Shown here in pieces: positions 10,768 to 22,125 of a DNA stretch of 64,000 nucleotides (position 1 is the first letter of the stretch; every line of letters begins with the position of its first letter). Source of the DNA: Megascapheus bottae (taxonomy: Eukaryota > Chordata > Mammalia > Rodentia > Geomyidae); assembly GCA_024803745.1 (NCBI GenBank), contig JANJXV010000101.1:558001-622000 (forward strand), read 5' to 3'. The notes beneath the pieces are model-generated. The model saw only the letters and a list, made by a program, of their open reading frames with translations, had not been told where the DNA came from and did no database searches. The position numbers were made by a program, and so were the translations under genes.

Positions 10768-11552
10768 CCGAGACAATAGGGACGCTGCCTAGCTCTCTCT
10801 CACAAAAAGAGAGAACTAAGGAGTCCCACGAGCCAATTATCTTAAGAAATCCACAACAACAAACTCAAAAGGCAACGGAGAAGGACTCAAAGTGGAAAAG
10901 AAATCCAGATAAAGCTCACATCCAACTTTCTCAAAGAATTCGGAACGCGAGGACCCCTCCCCCACCTCCATCCGCCAGTTCCAAGCCACAGAAAGCGCCG
11001 GCGGGCTGGGGCGAAAAGCGGCAGCAGGCCGGGAAAAGAGGCTGCGGGCGGAGGGGGCCAGCCTGGGAGCCCGAATGCTGCAGAAACCAACATACAACCG
11101 GGCCAGCGAACGGCGGAAGCAGCAGAACCCAGACGCGGAACCAGAACAGCAAGCAGCGGAACCCAGACTCGGAACACAGGCGACAGCGGAGACCCGAGGG
11201 GAGTGAGAGACTCCCCACCACCGTGCAGCACCCGCAGAGGGATGCAGAGGCGTGAGTAATACAGCGCGTCCCCAAACACAAAGGGAAAGCAGAGCGGTGC
11301 CAAGCAATAGAACTTAACTCAGACCCCTCCACCCCGCCCACACAGGCCTAAAGGCAAAAAGAATACAAGGACGAATCCTAAAGTTGGCTGTGCCTCCACT
11401 ACCAGATTTTTGTAGACTCCAACTTACAGGCCAGAAGTTGAGAATTAATGGCCCAGTAGATCAAATTAGTCCCATTCCATGTTGTTTAAGCAGCATAGTA
11501 TTTCTACACATTTGAGCCATCATTTAACAAAACAGAAGACCTATATCAGGCA

Positions 11553-11722
11553 CCAGTATCTCACACTTACAATCCTAGCTACTCAGGAAGCTGAGATCTG
11601 AGGATCACGGTTTGAGGTCAACTTGAGCAGGAAAGTCTGTAAGATTCTTAAACCTAATTAACCAATAGGAATTCAGAAGTACGGGTATGGCTTGAGTGGT
11701 ACAGCACCAACCTTAACACCAA
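11553..11722 (+). mobile_element. B1-like/Geo chimeric SINE, partial
   Basis: It has CTACTCAGGAAGCTGAGATC, then 'CTAATTAACCAATAGGAATT', then the beginning of the Geo unit ('ATGGCTTGAGTGGTACAGCA'). The right end is eroded before an AT/GT-rich simple repeat. Confidence 0.8.
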
Positions 11723-11767
11723 CCCTTAAATTAATTAACATACATGTGGGTCTGTGTATATGTGCAC

Positions 11768-11844
11768 ACATATATATTATTGTATATATATATATATACA
11801 TCTATTATGTATGCTGTATACATGCACATGTGTGTGTGTTTGTG
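11768..11844 (+). repeat. (TA)n/(TG)n simple repeat
   Basis: Alternating TA runs at about 11768-11800 pass into CATG/TG runs to about 11843. Confidence 0.85.
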
Positions 11845-12120
11845 TCAGAAGACTTAAGTTTAAAATTTAAATTTCCTTAAAACAATGAAACAACTGACCA
11901 TTCTAGGCTTACAGTCCTGCCTCATGATGATAAGCTGTAGCAGAGTAGAGGCTTCCCCTCCAGATAAACTACTCAGCTGATCACAGCCCCTGTTACTCCC
12001 ACTAGTCCCCACTCTAGCCTGTTTTCCTGCCTTAATCCTGTTGAAATCTTGGCTCTTCCTAAGGTGGTTCTTCAATTACTCTGTGTCTGTGTCTGCACAG
12101 TAATTAAAGACTAAACTCAA

Positions 12121-12278
12121 GTTGGGCATGGTAGCACTTGCCTATAATCCCATCCTTAGGAAATGGAAACTGAAAGATCTTAAGTTTGAGGCCAGCCTGG
12201 AGTACATATGTAGTTATTTCCAAGCCAGCCTAAGCTACATAGCCAGATCTTGTCTCAAAAAGGAAAAAGGAAAAAAAA
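12121..12278 (+). mobile_element. B1-type SINE (7SL RNA-derived)
   Basis: It begins 'TTGGGCATGGTAGCACTTGC', continues CTATAATCCCATC and GAGGCCAGCCTGGAGTACAT, contains an internal duplicated AAGCCAGCCTAAGCTACATA block, and ends 'CAGATCTTGTCTCAAAAA'. The internal duplication is the usual B1 feature. Confidence 0.85.
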
Positions 12279-12517
12279 GTCAAAAATCAGAACAGAAAAG
12301 AACAAAACCGATTCGGCTCATTTTGGTGCTCAGAATGAGATTTCTACGTTTGGACCTTTTTCATTTTCTTCTCATATTTTATTATAATATTCCAAAGAAA
12401 CTCTCAGAAGGCAATGATTATATCATATATTTTGCATTTCCCACAGCTCTCCATATAAAACGAAGTACAAAGTAGATAATTAATGATTGTTAAAAGAATG
12501 CATGAGTAAAGAATACA

Positions 12518-12534
12518 TATATATATATATAAAA
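12518..12534 (+). repeat. Short (AT)n run
   Basis: About eight AT units lie between unique AT-rich sequence. Confidence 0.7.
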
Positions 12535-12635
12535 TAAAACAGGAATTACTTGAAACATGAAAGCAAGATTATAACAACTGCTTGTTGCTCATGTTTTTAA
12601 AAACATGAAATGTCAGTAGTAAAACTATTTGCTTT

Positions 12636-12776
12636 TAGAGGGGTGGGGGCGGGGGGAGGGAAATGGGGATCAAGACATGTGAAAGGGTATTAATGAATGG
12701 GAATTAATGCACCATCTATCTGGAAAATATCATGTAAACCTTCTATTAATTACAATAAAATATATGAAAAAATATT
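12636..12776 (+). mobile_element. LINE-1 3' end, short
   Basis: It starts inside the G-rich tract (GGGGTGGGGGCGGGGGGAGG) and runs through CACCATCTATCTGG to TAATTACAATAAAATATATG plus an A-rich tail. Confidence 0.9.
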
Positions 12777-12782
12777 CATTTT

Positions 12783-13130
12783 TGAGCCAGGTTTGAGAGC
12801 TCATCTTTATAATTTTAGCTTCTTGGAAAGTGGAGATCAGGGGGTTGAGCAATTCAAGGCCATTCCAGTCAGAAGTACTCCCAACTCCATATCAGCCAGC
12901 GGCCCTGATGGCAAGCACCCGTCATCTCTGGCTGGGCGCACATGGCTTTTGCCTTCATCCTCAGTGACACATGGGAGCACAGCTAACAGGAATGTAGCCC
13001 AAACCTGTCCACCCCAGGCTAGTCCCAGCCTCAAAAATAACCAACATTGAAAGGGCTTGGAATAATATCTCAGTGGTAAAGCACCAGCCACCAAGCATGT
13101 GGCCCAGAGGTGAATTCAACACCTCCAAAA
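12783..13130 (+). mobile_element. Composite SINE with B1-like left part and ID-like right part, old
   Basis: The left part (12783-12870) has 'GAGCTCATCTTTATAATTTT' and GGCCATTCCAG, degraded B1-like words. The right part (13050-13125) is tRNA/ID-like: ATCTCAGTGGTAAAGCACCA then GCCCAGAGGTGAATTCAACA. The middle is not recognised, so this could be two insertions. Confidence 0.5.
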
Positions 13131-14929
13131 TGAATGCACACACACCTTACACAAAACAATACTAGTAGCCTGCTTTTCAGTGCATTAGCTTGGGGAACGA
13201 TTGTGCCTGAGGTTATTTTCTAATTGATCAGTAAAGCTTATCCTTATCACAGTTCTATCTAGTTGATTCTTTTTGAGCTTTCTTTCAGAACTGCAAATCA
13301 GTCATTTCAGGACCAGACTAGAGGTACAGCAAAGATTATCCTGAGGCGTGTAATTTGTTTTAATTTCAGTGAATCCTCAAGAAAAATTTCTGAGACACCT
13401 TCAGTACATTTTGACAACCCCTATTATTCTCAATGCCACAAATCATCAGGAAAATTCTAATATTAATATAGTGTGGAGTTATGAAATATTTGCCCAGAGA
13501 ATAGTTCATATTAAAATTAATATTTAAAATGGCTTGTTTTCTACCAAATGGATTTCATTAATATCCTACTAACATACAAACATACAGGCCTTTTTCCTGT
13601 CTTAATTGTTTAGTAACTAGCATTTCTTCTAATCAAGTTAATCTTAATCCCTTTAAAGCACAACTTACAGTAATTCCACAACAAGGCAGCTAACTAGTAG
13701 GCGAGTTTTAGAAAAGATGGAAATAATGGCTCTGTGAGGGTTTTTTAAATCATTTTTCATGTATTTTAAAGCCTGCAGGATTCCAAAATTTTTATGACCT
13801 TAAAATTATCTCACTTTTTAAACATATAATATTAAACTTGAAATTGTCTATGAAAGAAGAAAAATATGTAGGAGGCTGCAAAACATAATAGTATCCCAGA
13901 ATCAGAGAAAATGTGGACTGTCTGAGCTTAACAGAAAGGCCATCGCAGTGCTAAGTCTTTTCCTCTTACCTACAGAGACCATGCAGTGAATTTTAAGAGT
14001 GCAATCTGATGAAAGAGGAAAAGGAAAGATGCTTAGAGAATATAAACTACTCAGAGCATCAGAGTTTCATGGGAAAAGGTACTGTGTTTTAAAATCATAT
14101 TAATAACACATATGTTCTCTCTAGGTAACACAACATGCATAAAGCTTACTGAGTGTTGTACATCTAATAATCCATATGCATAACAATTGGCATTGTTCTT
14201 TACATGCCTCTACAAAGTGCCGCTCGGGTTCATCTTTCTCTGTAAGCTTTTTACTACCCCACACCGAGGAAAGCTGCAGGAAAAAATAATAAAATAGCAT
14301 ATAGGATAGTTGTGATGGACAGCAGTACCTTCCCACAGAACTGGATGTCTGGTCGACCTCGGTGAAATAGATATTGTTACTTCAGGCCAAGGTGTTAAGT
14401 AATTTTGCTCTGTGTGTTCTGAGTACTGGGGAATCAAGTCTCAGTCCCTGATGGCATTGTAAGTTAAGGTGTAACTGATAAATCCAACAAAATCCAGCCG
14501 AAAGAATAGGCATTGTTGATCACACATTGCCTGCCAAACAGCCAACAGGCTTGATCCGTGTTCTGTTATTTAGTCTGTTGAGTTTTGTGGATGAGTGGTT
14601 CAAGTGAAGTTTCCAGTGTTGTTTCTCAGTCTTGAGAAACGTGGATGGTACCATCAGTCTCTTCCTCACTCAGTAGTCAAGGGCACATCTTAGAGACACC
14701 ATTCTGGTTTCTTTGGCAACAGAACAGCATCAAAACAGGGAAGCAACCAGCAGGACAGGAAGAGCTCTTTCAAGTTCACATCTAAAAACACCACTCCCAG
14801 TCATACATCTGGAAAACAGGCCAAGGAAGACACATTTGAAAGATACTCTGCCTCAATGGGAATTTTGAAAATTATGTAAAGGAATAGGACATTTCCCTTT
14901 TGTGGGAGGACAAATTAATACATCATACA
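13131..14929. other. Unique AT-rich DNA, no gene confirmed
   Basis: No recognised repeat. A possible minus-strand micro-exon (13970-14005) is described in the findings. Otherwise nothing supports a gene. Confidence 0.45.
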
Positions 14930-15612
14930 AAATCCACTAGCATAACAATGTTCATTACAGCACTATTCACCATAGTAAAGATATGGAACCAACCTAGATG
15001 TCCCTCAGCCGATGAGTGGATCAACAAGTTGTGGTATTTGTACACAATGGAATTCTATGCTGCTGTCAGAAAGAATGACATCGCCTCATTTGTTAGGAAA
15101 TGGAAAGACTTAGAAAAAATCCTATTAATTGAAGTAAGCCAGACTCAAGGGAACTTAGGCTCAATGGTTTCCCTCATTCGTCATAATCAGTAGAAACCTT
15201 GGGCTCTACTAGCAGAGATCTGCAATAGAGCAAAATCTTGATACATAAGGCCATATAGTATGAAGCTAATTGAAAGGACCTCCAGGACATTGAAACAAAA
15301 GCCATATAACGAATGATTGTTGTCCTTAATGTACTATGTTGTCTCTCATCTCCTTTGCTGTCCCTTGGTTATCTCATATTGTTATAGTATCTCAATTTAT
15401 TATCTGATATATTGAATTTCTTTGTATTTGGTTATTTGAAATTTGATAGGGAAGGGGGGAAAACCAAGACGGGTGGGGGGTGTGGGGGGGAGGGTAATGG
15501 GTACCAAGACATGTGAAAGGGTATCAATGTATGTGAATTAATGCACCTTCTATCTAGCAAATATCATGTAACCCTTTTACTAATTACAATAAAAAAAATA
15601 AATAAATAAAAG
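14930..15612 (+). mobile_element. LINE-1 (5'-truncated): ORF2 end plus 3' UTR
   Basis: It contains the last part of ORF2, the 3' UTR G tract at about 15455-15495, the TAATTACAATAAAA terminus and an A-rich tail (AAATAAATAAATAAAAG). It is the best-preserved L1 end in the window. Confidence 0.95.
14950..15193 (+). pseudogene. LINE-1 ORF2 C-terminal fragment, frame intact
   Basis: About 80 codons are open in the ORF2 frame and end at the authentic-looking stop TAG at 15191-15193. Recognisable elements are MFITALFTIVKIWNQP, then DEWINKLWYLYTMEFYAA, then RKNDIASFVRKWKDLEK and a final LIRHNQ. The remaining more than 90% of ORF2 is missing through 5' truncation, so no activity is possible. It serves as the local reference that shows where the 8.4 kb copy is broken. 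Confidence 0.92.
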
Positions 15613-15854
15613 AAAAAGCATGTGCACTGTTTTGCTTGCAGGCATAGAAATTACATTATTCACAAATATTTTCTACATAGTAGGTAGGGTAGCTACACTG
15701 GACATGAAAGGGCGGGGACAATTAATATGGATGAAACAGTCCTGTTTCATTAACTTTCTACCTTATTGTTCATTTATTTCTTCAAATTTTGGGTTTGTCT
15801 GAGAGATGAGAGATTCTCTTCTCTCTTTGATTATATCAGAATAAAAATAGATAT

Positions 15855-15975
15855 TGGTCTGGAGGTTTGGCTCAAATACTAGAGCACCAGATGTGCAAGC
15901 AAGCTCAGCAAATATGAAGCCATAAGTTCAAACCAAGTATTTTCTAAAATCATCATCATCATCAATAAAAATAAT
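15855..15975 (+). mobile_element. tRNA-derived SINE unit, diverged
   Basis: 'GAGGTTTGGCTCAAATACTA' then GAGCACCAG, GCAAGCAAGCTCAG and AAGTTCAAACCAAGTA resemble box A and box B of a tRNA-type SINE. The tail is a (ATC)n/(AAT)n stretch. Confidence 0.65.
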
Positions 15976-16045
15976 AAATAGCATAAGCTGGGGACAAGGC
16001 AGAAAAGTTCATGAAATGTTAATTTCTAATTAATCAGCAAAAAGA

Positions 16046-16150
16046 AAAAATTCAGAAGTGGAGATGTGCCTCAAGTGGTAGAGCATGAAATAGTTGAAAT
16101 AGCCAAGTGAGAGCTCAGGGTCCTGAGTTCATGTCCCAGTGGTGCTTCTC
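16046..16150 (+). mobile_element. Geo-type right unit of a SINE, partial
   Basis: AGAAGTGGAGATGTGCCTCA, then AGTGGTAGAGCATG, AGAGCTCAGGGTCCTGAGTT and a final GTCCCAGTGGTGC. The left monomer is missing or unrecognisable. Confidence 0.7.
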
Positions 16151-17075
16151 TTAATCAAATATGAATGCACACATACTGAAAATGTACATGGTATACACTG
16201 CCAAATACACAGCTCACTCCCTCCAGCAGCTCCTAAAACCTGTTATTAGGTTGCAGGTTTGAAGTTTAGCAACTCCACATCTCTTAGGCACCTTATTTCA
16301 ACGAGGATTGAACAGAGGGACCAGGAAAAGACTTAATTAACTAGGGCAGTATTTCTCGAGATATTTGTTGTTGACATTGCAAAAGGGACAACATATTATA
16401 TTTGATTTCCCATTTTCAAAGCAGAAGGAAAGGCAATCCACAACATAGGAAACATTTCACTTTCCTTCCTATTTTAATCAATCTTCAAAGAAAGACTGGG
16501 GTGGGAACACTTAAATCATAACTCTGCGGTTATTGAAAACCCCAAGAATGATGAACTTCATGCATATGATGTTGAAATAACACACAATGAATTGTAGGCA
16601 CTCTGAACGGCAGTGAAATTTACAACTCCTTTCCTCTGTTCCAAAATAAAAAAAGAATTTCTATCTTCCCAGCAAGTGGTCTCCAAAATAAATGCTGTTC
16701 TCACACCCATGAGCAAAGAAATAACTTGGGGCAAGAAAGCACAGTGTGTTTTCATTTACAAATTATATACATCACATCACTTTACTAACATGCTGCCAAA
16801 TATAAAAATTGAAATATAAACTGTATGAGATATAAAATGCAGTATTTTTCCCCACATTGCCTGACATACTGTTCCACATAACTCAAATACTGACTATGAT
16901 GATGTCTCGTGCATAACTATAAATATCTACCTCCCTAAATATCCCTTCCACACAGCTCAAAACAAAAAACTTGAAGACAACTCTTGTTGCTGGCATGCCT
17001 CTTTTAGAGGGCCTAAAAGGACAGAAATAAGTTGAGACCATAAATGATGCTCTCAATTTGGGTAGGTACGATACT
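16151..17075. other. Unique DNA, nothing recognised
   Basis: No exon, RNA gene or identifiable repeat could be supported. Confidence 0.45.
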
Positions 17076-17235
17076 AACTGAGTGCTTTCCAGGTGTGAGG
17101 CATTGTAATGTCTTGTGTTTAATTTTCCCCAAAACTCCATGTGGTAGATCATCTTCCCAGTTAACAGCTAAAGAAACTGAGGACTAATGTACCTTAGAAT
17201 TGGCTAGTTAGAAAACAGTAGCAAACTGTGTAAGA
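17076..17235 (-). mobile_element. MIR SINE
   Basis: Read on + it is the reverse of MIR: GAGTGCTTTCCAGGTGTGAG, then a TTTAATTTTCCCCAAAACTC segment, GTGGTAGATCATCTTCCCAG and CTAAAGAAACTGAGGAC. The word order matches the reversed MIR consensus. Confidence 0.7.
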
Positions 17236-17289
17236 ATCCTTTCTTGACTGAATTTATTCTGGGTCCATGGCCCGCCAGAGAGAAGCTTT

Positions 17290-17475
17290 GGATTCCCAAT
17301 GGGATCCTTAGCAACATGGGAAGGAGGGGGAAATTTGGGTTGTCTGGAGGCACAGGGAGATGTCAGGGTTCCTCTCATCTTTTGGTAGAAGCGAGGGATG
17401 CTAATATTCTGACGTGGACAGGACAGTCCAAGAACATACCCACAGTGCTGTGGAGGGAGAATCAAGAGGTATCAG
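17290..17475 (+). mobile_element. MER20-like hAT-Charlie DNA transposon remnant
   Basis: GGGGGAAATTTGGGTTGTCT matches the MER20 segment normally written GGGGGACATTTGGCAATGTC. Later words 'GGTAGAAGCGAGGGATGCTA' and GTGGACAGGACAGTCC match its GGTAGAGGCCAGGGATGCT and CACAGGACAGCCC words in the right order. Diverged, terminal inverted repeats not seen. Confidence 0.55.
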
Positions 17476-18330
17476 AGATGAATGACGAACCAGATATGAT
17501 CATCACAGTGCAATTTGTAATAGCTGAGTAGTCCAAGACTCAATAAATTACAGTGTATCTATTTATCAGAGCTCTGTGGCTACTAGCATGACGTTTTTTC
17601 AAAAGAATAACCATATGAAAAAAATTCACACTTCCTATTTACATGTGCAAAAGCAATATTCGCCAAAACATTCATATTCACAAGTCCTAAAAGTAATCTG
17701 GTTAGCAGGGTTGTTGTGTTAGAAAAGTATTTATATGTTTATGTATGCACATGGGAAATACTTTGAAAGACATCAGCCAAAGTATTAATTACTATTTGTT
17801 GCTGAAGTATAGTAGAGAGTCCATATAAAATATTTTATGACAGAATCATTATAAATAGCCACACATACCACTGTAAGAAGGAAACACTCATAAGTAATAT
17901 AATCTATTATCTCAAAGTCCTTATGAATTCCGTAAGCCAAAGATTTGATACCCATCTTTTCAGAATGTGTCACTGGCAGCATTTTATTTCATTTTATTTT
18001 CTGACATCAAGTTCTTTAATAATAGAAAAGAAAAGCACCAGGTGTTTCTCACCAGGTGCCTTTGCAATGGCAGCAGAGTTCACTGGTATATTTTTTTCAG
18101 AGCCAAAATAGCACCTACTATTCACATGCCCTATCTTTAAAGCCTTCATTGTTTCACTATGATTCAAAAGTGAAGTTACTCACTCCCGCCCACACAGCAA
18201 GAACAATACAATCACGACACTGAACTGAATAAATGCTTGAAACTTCATAAATACTAAGTATCTCATCTCAGAATGTCTTATGAGTAGAAATCATTATGAT
18301 GCTGTCTGCCATATAATTTATCTTTATCTT
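17476..18330. other. Unique AT-rich DNA, nothing recognised
   Basis: No supported gene or repeat in this interval. Confidence 0.45.
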
Positions 18331-18362
18331 TATCATCATCATCATCATCATCATCATCATCG
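18331..18362 (+). repeat. (ATC)n microsatellite
   Basis: About ten ATC units directly border the minus-strand SINE at 18363, suggesting it grew from the SINE A-rich tail. Confidence 0.92.
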
Positions 18363-18540
18363 TTTGGGTTTTTGTTCTGGTACTGGTGATGGAACTCCAT
18401 CACCTGAGCCACACCACCAGTCCAACATTTTGCTGGTTAATTGGAAATGAAGAATTTTCTGTTTGGACTCGCTTCAAACTGATCCTCCAGGTCTCAGCAT
18501 AGTGAGCAGGTAGCATTTCATATGTCAGCCACTGGTGTCT
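18363..18540 (-). mobile_element. B1-like/Geo chimeric SINE, minus strand
   Basis: The reversed linker 'GCTGGTTAATTGGAAATGAA' lies between reversed Geo words (ACCTGAGCCACACCACCAG) and reversed B1-like words (GCTTCAAACTGATCCTCCAG). Diverged. Confidence 0.72.
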
Positions 18541-19354
18541 TGCTCAGAAGTCTTACTTTATTAGAACACAGTCTAACAAATTACCCTTTATTTTACTGAC
18601 CAGTACCTCATTGTGACCTGGAAAAAAAATACAACTAACATGGCAGCAAACCTTCAAAAATACCATGAGATTTATATCGGCCAAAAAAACTGCTAAGAAA
18701 AAGTTTATTCCCCAATACAGATGAAAAATTTGACCTACAGTAGCAAGAAAAACAACAAAAAAGAAAGAGCTGGACAAACACAAAATGGAGAAAGAAGATA
18801 AGAATTGTGATTTCTTTCAAAATTGTAATCATTAAATAAAATAAAATTTGCTTATTTTCATCTTCAAGGAATCCAAATGGTTTACATTATATCTAGCATA
18901 CAGACTATTACTAAATAATAACAGTTAACAATATCACAAAGTATAAAGGTTTTCAGAAACATAAAAATGTTAGAAGGTATTTCAGATACTTCTTTGATTC
19001 GAATTAGAGAAGATATGTCTAATTATGACATGATATCAAAAGGAATGCTGTATAAACTAAGTAAGCAAAGATATTTGCCAGTAATATTAAAAGTAATTCC
19101 TGAATGTTTCTCAAGTATGTGAAATACTGAGAAAATCAATGCCTAGCATGACAGTGCCACTTGTCAAAACAGTCTGTTAATTATCTTTATCATGCTCTTG
19201 GCAAAATAGGATACTGTTGGATAAATAACATCTTCACATAATTTAAATCCATGCTATGTTTTATTAATTTAGATCCTCCGTTTACCCCAAGAGGGGGTGG
19301 AGATGATTGGCTACATCTTCTGTTGCAAATATACACAAAGCCTTATTTGCAATG
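18541..19354. other. Unique AT-rich DNA, nothing recognised
   Basis: No supported gene or repeat in this interval. Confidence 0.45.
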
Positions 19355-19575
19355 GAACAAAAACACAAATTTAGAATTGGATTGACGAATGTCCAAAACC
19401 CAACTCTACTACTTCAGTGCCTGTCTTTGCACAAATTATATCATACTACTGACCTACCGTGTCTCTATACATTAAAAATAAACAGTGCCAATAATCAGAT
19501 CCCTCATAGGGTCCGGTAAGAAAAACAATGAGATGTTATTTGTGAAGTTCTGGCAACACAGTAGGGATTTGATTG
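19355..19575 (+). mobile_element. MIR SINE
   Basis: Word order follows MIR: CCCAACTCTACTACTTCAGT, a degraded CTTTGCACAAATTATATCAT, then CTCATAGGGTCCGGTAAG and a terminal CTGGCAACACAGTAGGGA. Strongly diverged. Confidence 0.6.
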
Positions 19576-19675
19576 CTGTGAATTTTTTTTATCTCCTTCC
19601 CATTTTTACCTTTCTGTCCTTGCTTTCATACCTAGATCTTCACAAGGCAAGTTGATCTGGAGGGAAAACAGAAAG

Positions 19676-19755
19676 AAGGAAGAAATAAAGGGGGGGAGAA
19701 GGGAAGGAGGAATAGAGGGAAGGAATGGAGGGAGGGAGAGAAGAAGACAAAGAGG
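19676..19755 (+). repeat. (GGAA)n-type purine tract
   Basis: Nearly pure G/A sequence of about 80 bp immediately upstream of a SINE. Confidence 0.85.
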
Positions 19756-19756
19756 A

Positions 19757-19968
19757 ATTCACCTTACCAGAGGCTTACACCTGTAATCCTAGCTACTCAG
19801 GAGATTGAGATCTGAAGATGGAGGTTGGAAGCTAGCATGGGACAGGAAAGTCTGTGAGACTCTTTAACCACCAAAATTCAGACGTGGAGCTGTGGCTCAA
19901 GGGGTAGAACTACAAGGAACAGAGCTAGGTCCCTAAGTTTAAATCCTAGTGCCAGCACCAAAACAAAG
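19757..19968 (+). mobile_element. B1-like/Geo chimeric SINE
   Basis: GAGGCTTACACCTGTAATCC, CTACTCAGGAGATTGAGATC, a shortened linker, then the Geo unit ('GGAGCTGTGGCTCAAGGGGT') ending near CCAGCACCAAAAC. Mostly full length. Confidence 0.85.
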
Positions 19969-19975
19969 AAACTCA

Positions 19976-22002
19976 CCTTAAATTCAAAGAATGTTCTAGG
20001 GAAAAGGAACTGTAAACAGCAACAGGCTCAAATCCCCTGATTATACAGATTGTGAAACAGACCACATCAGGATCATGCTATAGACACATGCATGCGCAGG
20101 GACCATTTCCTCTTATCCTCCAGAAATGACTAAAACTAGAGGCCATTGGGAAAAAAAAAACCTTCAACTTCCAGGGCTCAAAGGGCTGATTGTTCCATGG
20201 CCACAAAGTTCCCTTTTACCCAGTTTATACAAGATGTGGTAGGTGGTAAACTAGAAGTTAAAAAATATAAGCAACATTTCTTTTCTGGACTGTCCTATGT
20301 CCTTGTGAGAATTGCTTGTTCATGCAATTCTCAGAGAACACCCCTTGGGCACAGCACAAGGGCTCCACCTTCAACCTCAGAATGAAGAGGAACTTTTCAA
20401 AAATGCTATCTGAATCTTTAAAAAGCAGATCAGAAATGCAGTCTCTTCTTACAAAACGTGAACCATATAACATTTCACTTTGCAAGCTTTCATCCCAAGA
20501 ATTTTATTCTCCACTGGTGAAATCACACAGGTAAAATTTTAAAATAGGGTTTTAAAAAAACTATTGCATTTCCTTTTAAGTTCTTCATCATTCATGCTGC
20601 TGTGTCATTTTCTTTATAGTTGCAACAGAAGCTGATGAGCTCTTGCATTCTAATTCTCCTAGAGCTTCACTCCAGTGGACTTAGGGTTTTGCAACAAAGA
20701 AAAAGGTTAATCTTTGCTCAGTAGATCTATTCATAAATTATTCTTTATATTCCAATAAATACTTGGCAGTTTGGGGAAGAGAAACTTCAATCATGACAAA
20801 AGAAAATAAAATTCAGTGCTATTCAGAGCCATTACTTAGACTTTGAAGATTAGTTTTTACCAATCACATTGGTGAGTGATATAGTTTATATTAAAAACCA
20901 CATAAAATATTCTCTTAATTCACAGAGTAAAACTCCCAAATATAGGTTAACTCCTAAAGAAGGTGATATCGTGACATCACAGAATGGAAGGCCATCTTTC
21001 TTCTATCATCTACTTATAGATGTTGGTATGTGCACCCTGTTTTTTCTTTCTGGCTCTACCACATTCTCAGATGTCTAAGTCTTGATAAAAAGTAGTCACA
21101 GATACTCAAAGGAAAGGGACTATCTAGCTAAGGAAAGCTAGAAAAAATTATATCCAGAGCTCTTACCTTTCCTTTATTCTGATTACAAACCTGAACTCAG
21201 AAATGTAAGTTTGGTGAGTCCCAAAAATGTTGGAAAGGGTTGATTACCCCCATCGGAGCAAGGATTAAAAGCAAGTCCTATTTTCGTTGTATTTTTTTAT
21301 TCAGCACCCAAACTTTTCAATGTGTCTTGCTCATTTATAATCTCCTATATTTGAAATTTAAAGAGCAGTTGTTAAAAGCTTAGTTCCATGGTAGGTGTTC
21401 TTAAAATGTATTCTATCCTCTATAATGATGTGGTGGCTTAGTTATTCTATTATGGCGTGTTTATCATTGAGAGAACAGAGTGTAAAGAAATTAAATAAGC
21501 CCAGAGTTGAGTCAGTGGACCAGAAAACCTGAACTCTCAATCCCTCTGCTGTATACCACAACCCTCCCTATAATCCATATGCAAATGAGTACCCAATTCA
21601 ATTCAACAAATGTTTCAGAGCAATTTATATTTAGCAAGACATTGTACTTTATGAGAATGAAGCATAGAAATATTAGAGGACTTGCCTGAAATCTCAGAAC
21701 ACTTTCGCAAATGTCCATACTAGAACTCAAGTACTAAACATTGGGCCTGAAGAGCAAGCAACAAGACAAGTTGAAAGAGAACAAGCTCTGGAAATGAGAC
21801 ACATTGGTCCTCAGAATCCAGGCCCATCACATCCAATGTATGACATAGGTCTAAAGTGAACCTTACTTATTTTACATCCCCACCAATTAACTAAATTAAA
21901 TATTAGGTACTGCTCTGCAATTTTATAGAACTTTTTACTTTGTTTAACACATTCTAGTCTTCTTCGCTGCAAATGAAGTAGATACTCCTCTTAAAAACAA
22001 TG
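19976..22002. other. Unique DNA, nothing recognised
   Basis: Short open frames only, none resembling a known domain. No RNA gene or repeat family could be supported. Confidence 0.45.
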
Positions 22003-22125
22003 TGAACACAGTAGTGGTTCTTGCCTGTAAAACAAGGTTTTGAAAGGTGAGACGGGAGGATCATGAATTCAAGGGTCACCCTGGAATACATTTTGAAATC
22101 CTCTCTAAAAACCACAAAGGAAAGA
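22003..22125 (+). mobile_element. B1-like SINE, diverged
   Basis: 'GTAGTGGTTCTTGCCTGTAA' is followed by GGTGAGACGGGAGGATCATG, AATTCAAGGGTCACCCTGGA and a CTCTCTAAAAACCACAAA end. It follows B1 order without the typical internal duplication. Confidence 0.6.

Larger units (their letters stand above)
10040..11345 (+). promoter_or_regulatory. GC/CpG-rich block; probable L1 5' UTR promoter fragment or CpG-island promoter
   Basis: It stands out sharply from the AT-rich flanks. From left to right: three tandem units of about 46-50 bp at 10105-10250, a GC-rich stretch, three tandem units of about 44 bp at 10640-10750, then GGAAGATGGCC (a YY1-type motif at 10759-10767). After that comes about 580 bp of GC-rich, mostly purine-biased sequence. 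Monomer arrays leading into an AAGATGGC site resemble the organisation of rodent LINE-1 promoters. No ORF1 or ORF2 follows, so it would be a promoter-only fragment. An ordinary CpG-island promoter cannot be excluded. Open frames here are long because GC-rich DNA has few stop codons. Confidence 0.55.

Noticed and set aside
10743..11255. 170-codon open frame in the GC-rich block, with overlapping long frames on the minus strand
   Set aside because: GC-rich DNA contains few stop codons, so several frames are open at once. The predicted peptides are low-complexity (Pro, Arg, Gln, Ser) and match no family I know.
12122..12475. 117-codon open frame
   Set aside because: The first half is a B1 SINE, and the rest is AT-rich with no domain.
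17244..17531. 95-codon open frame
   Set aside because: It lies largely within the MER20-like transposon remnant.
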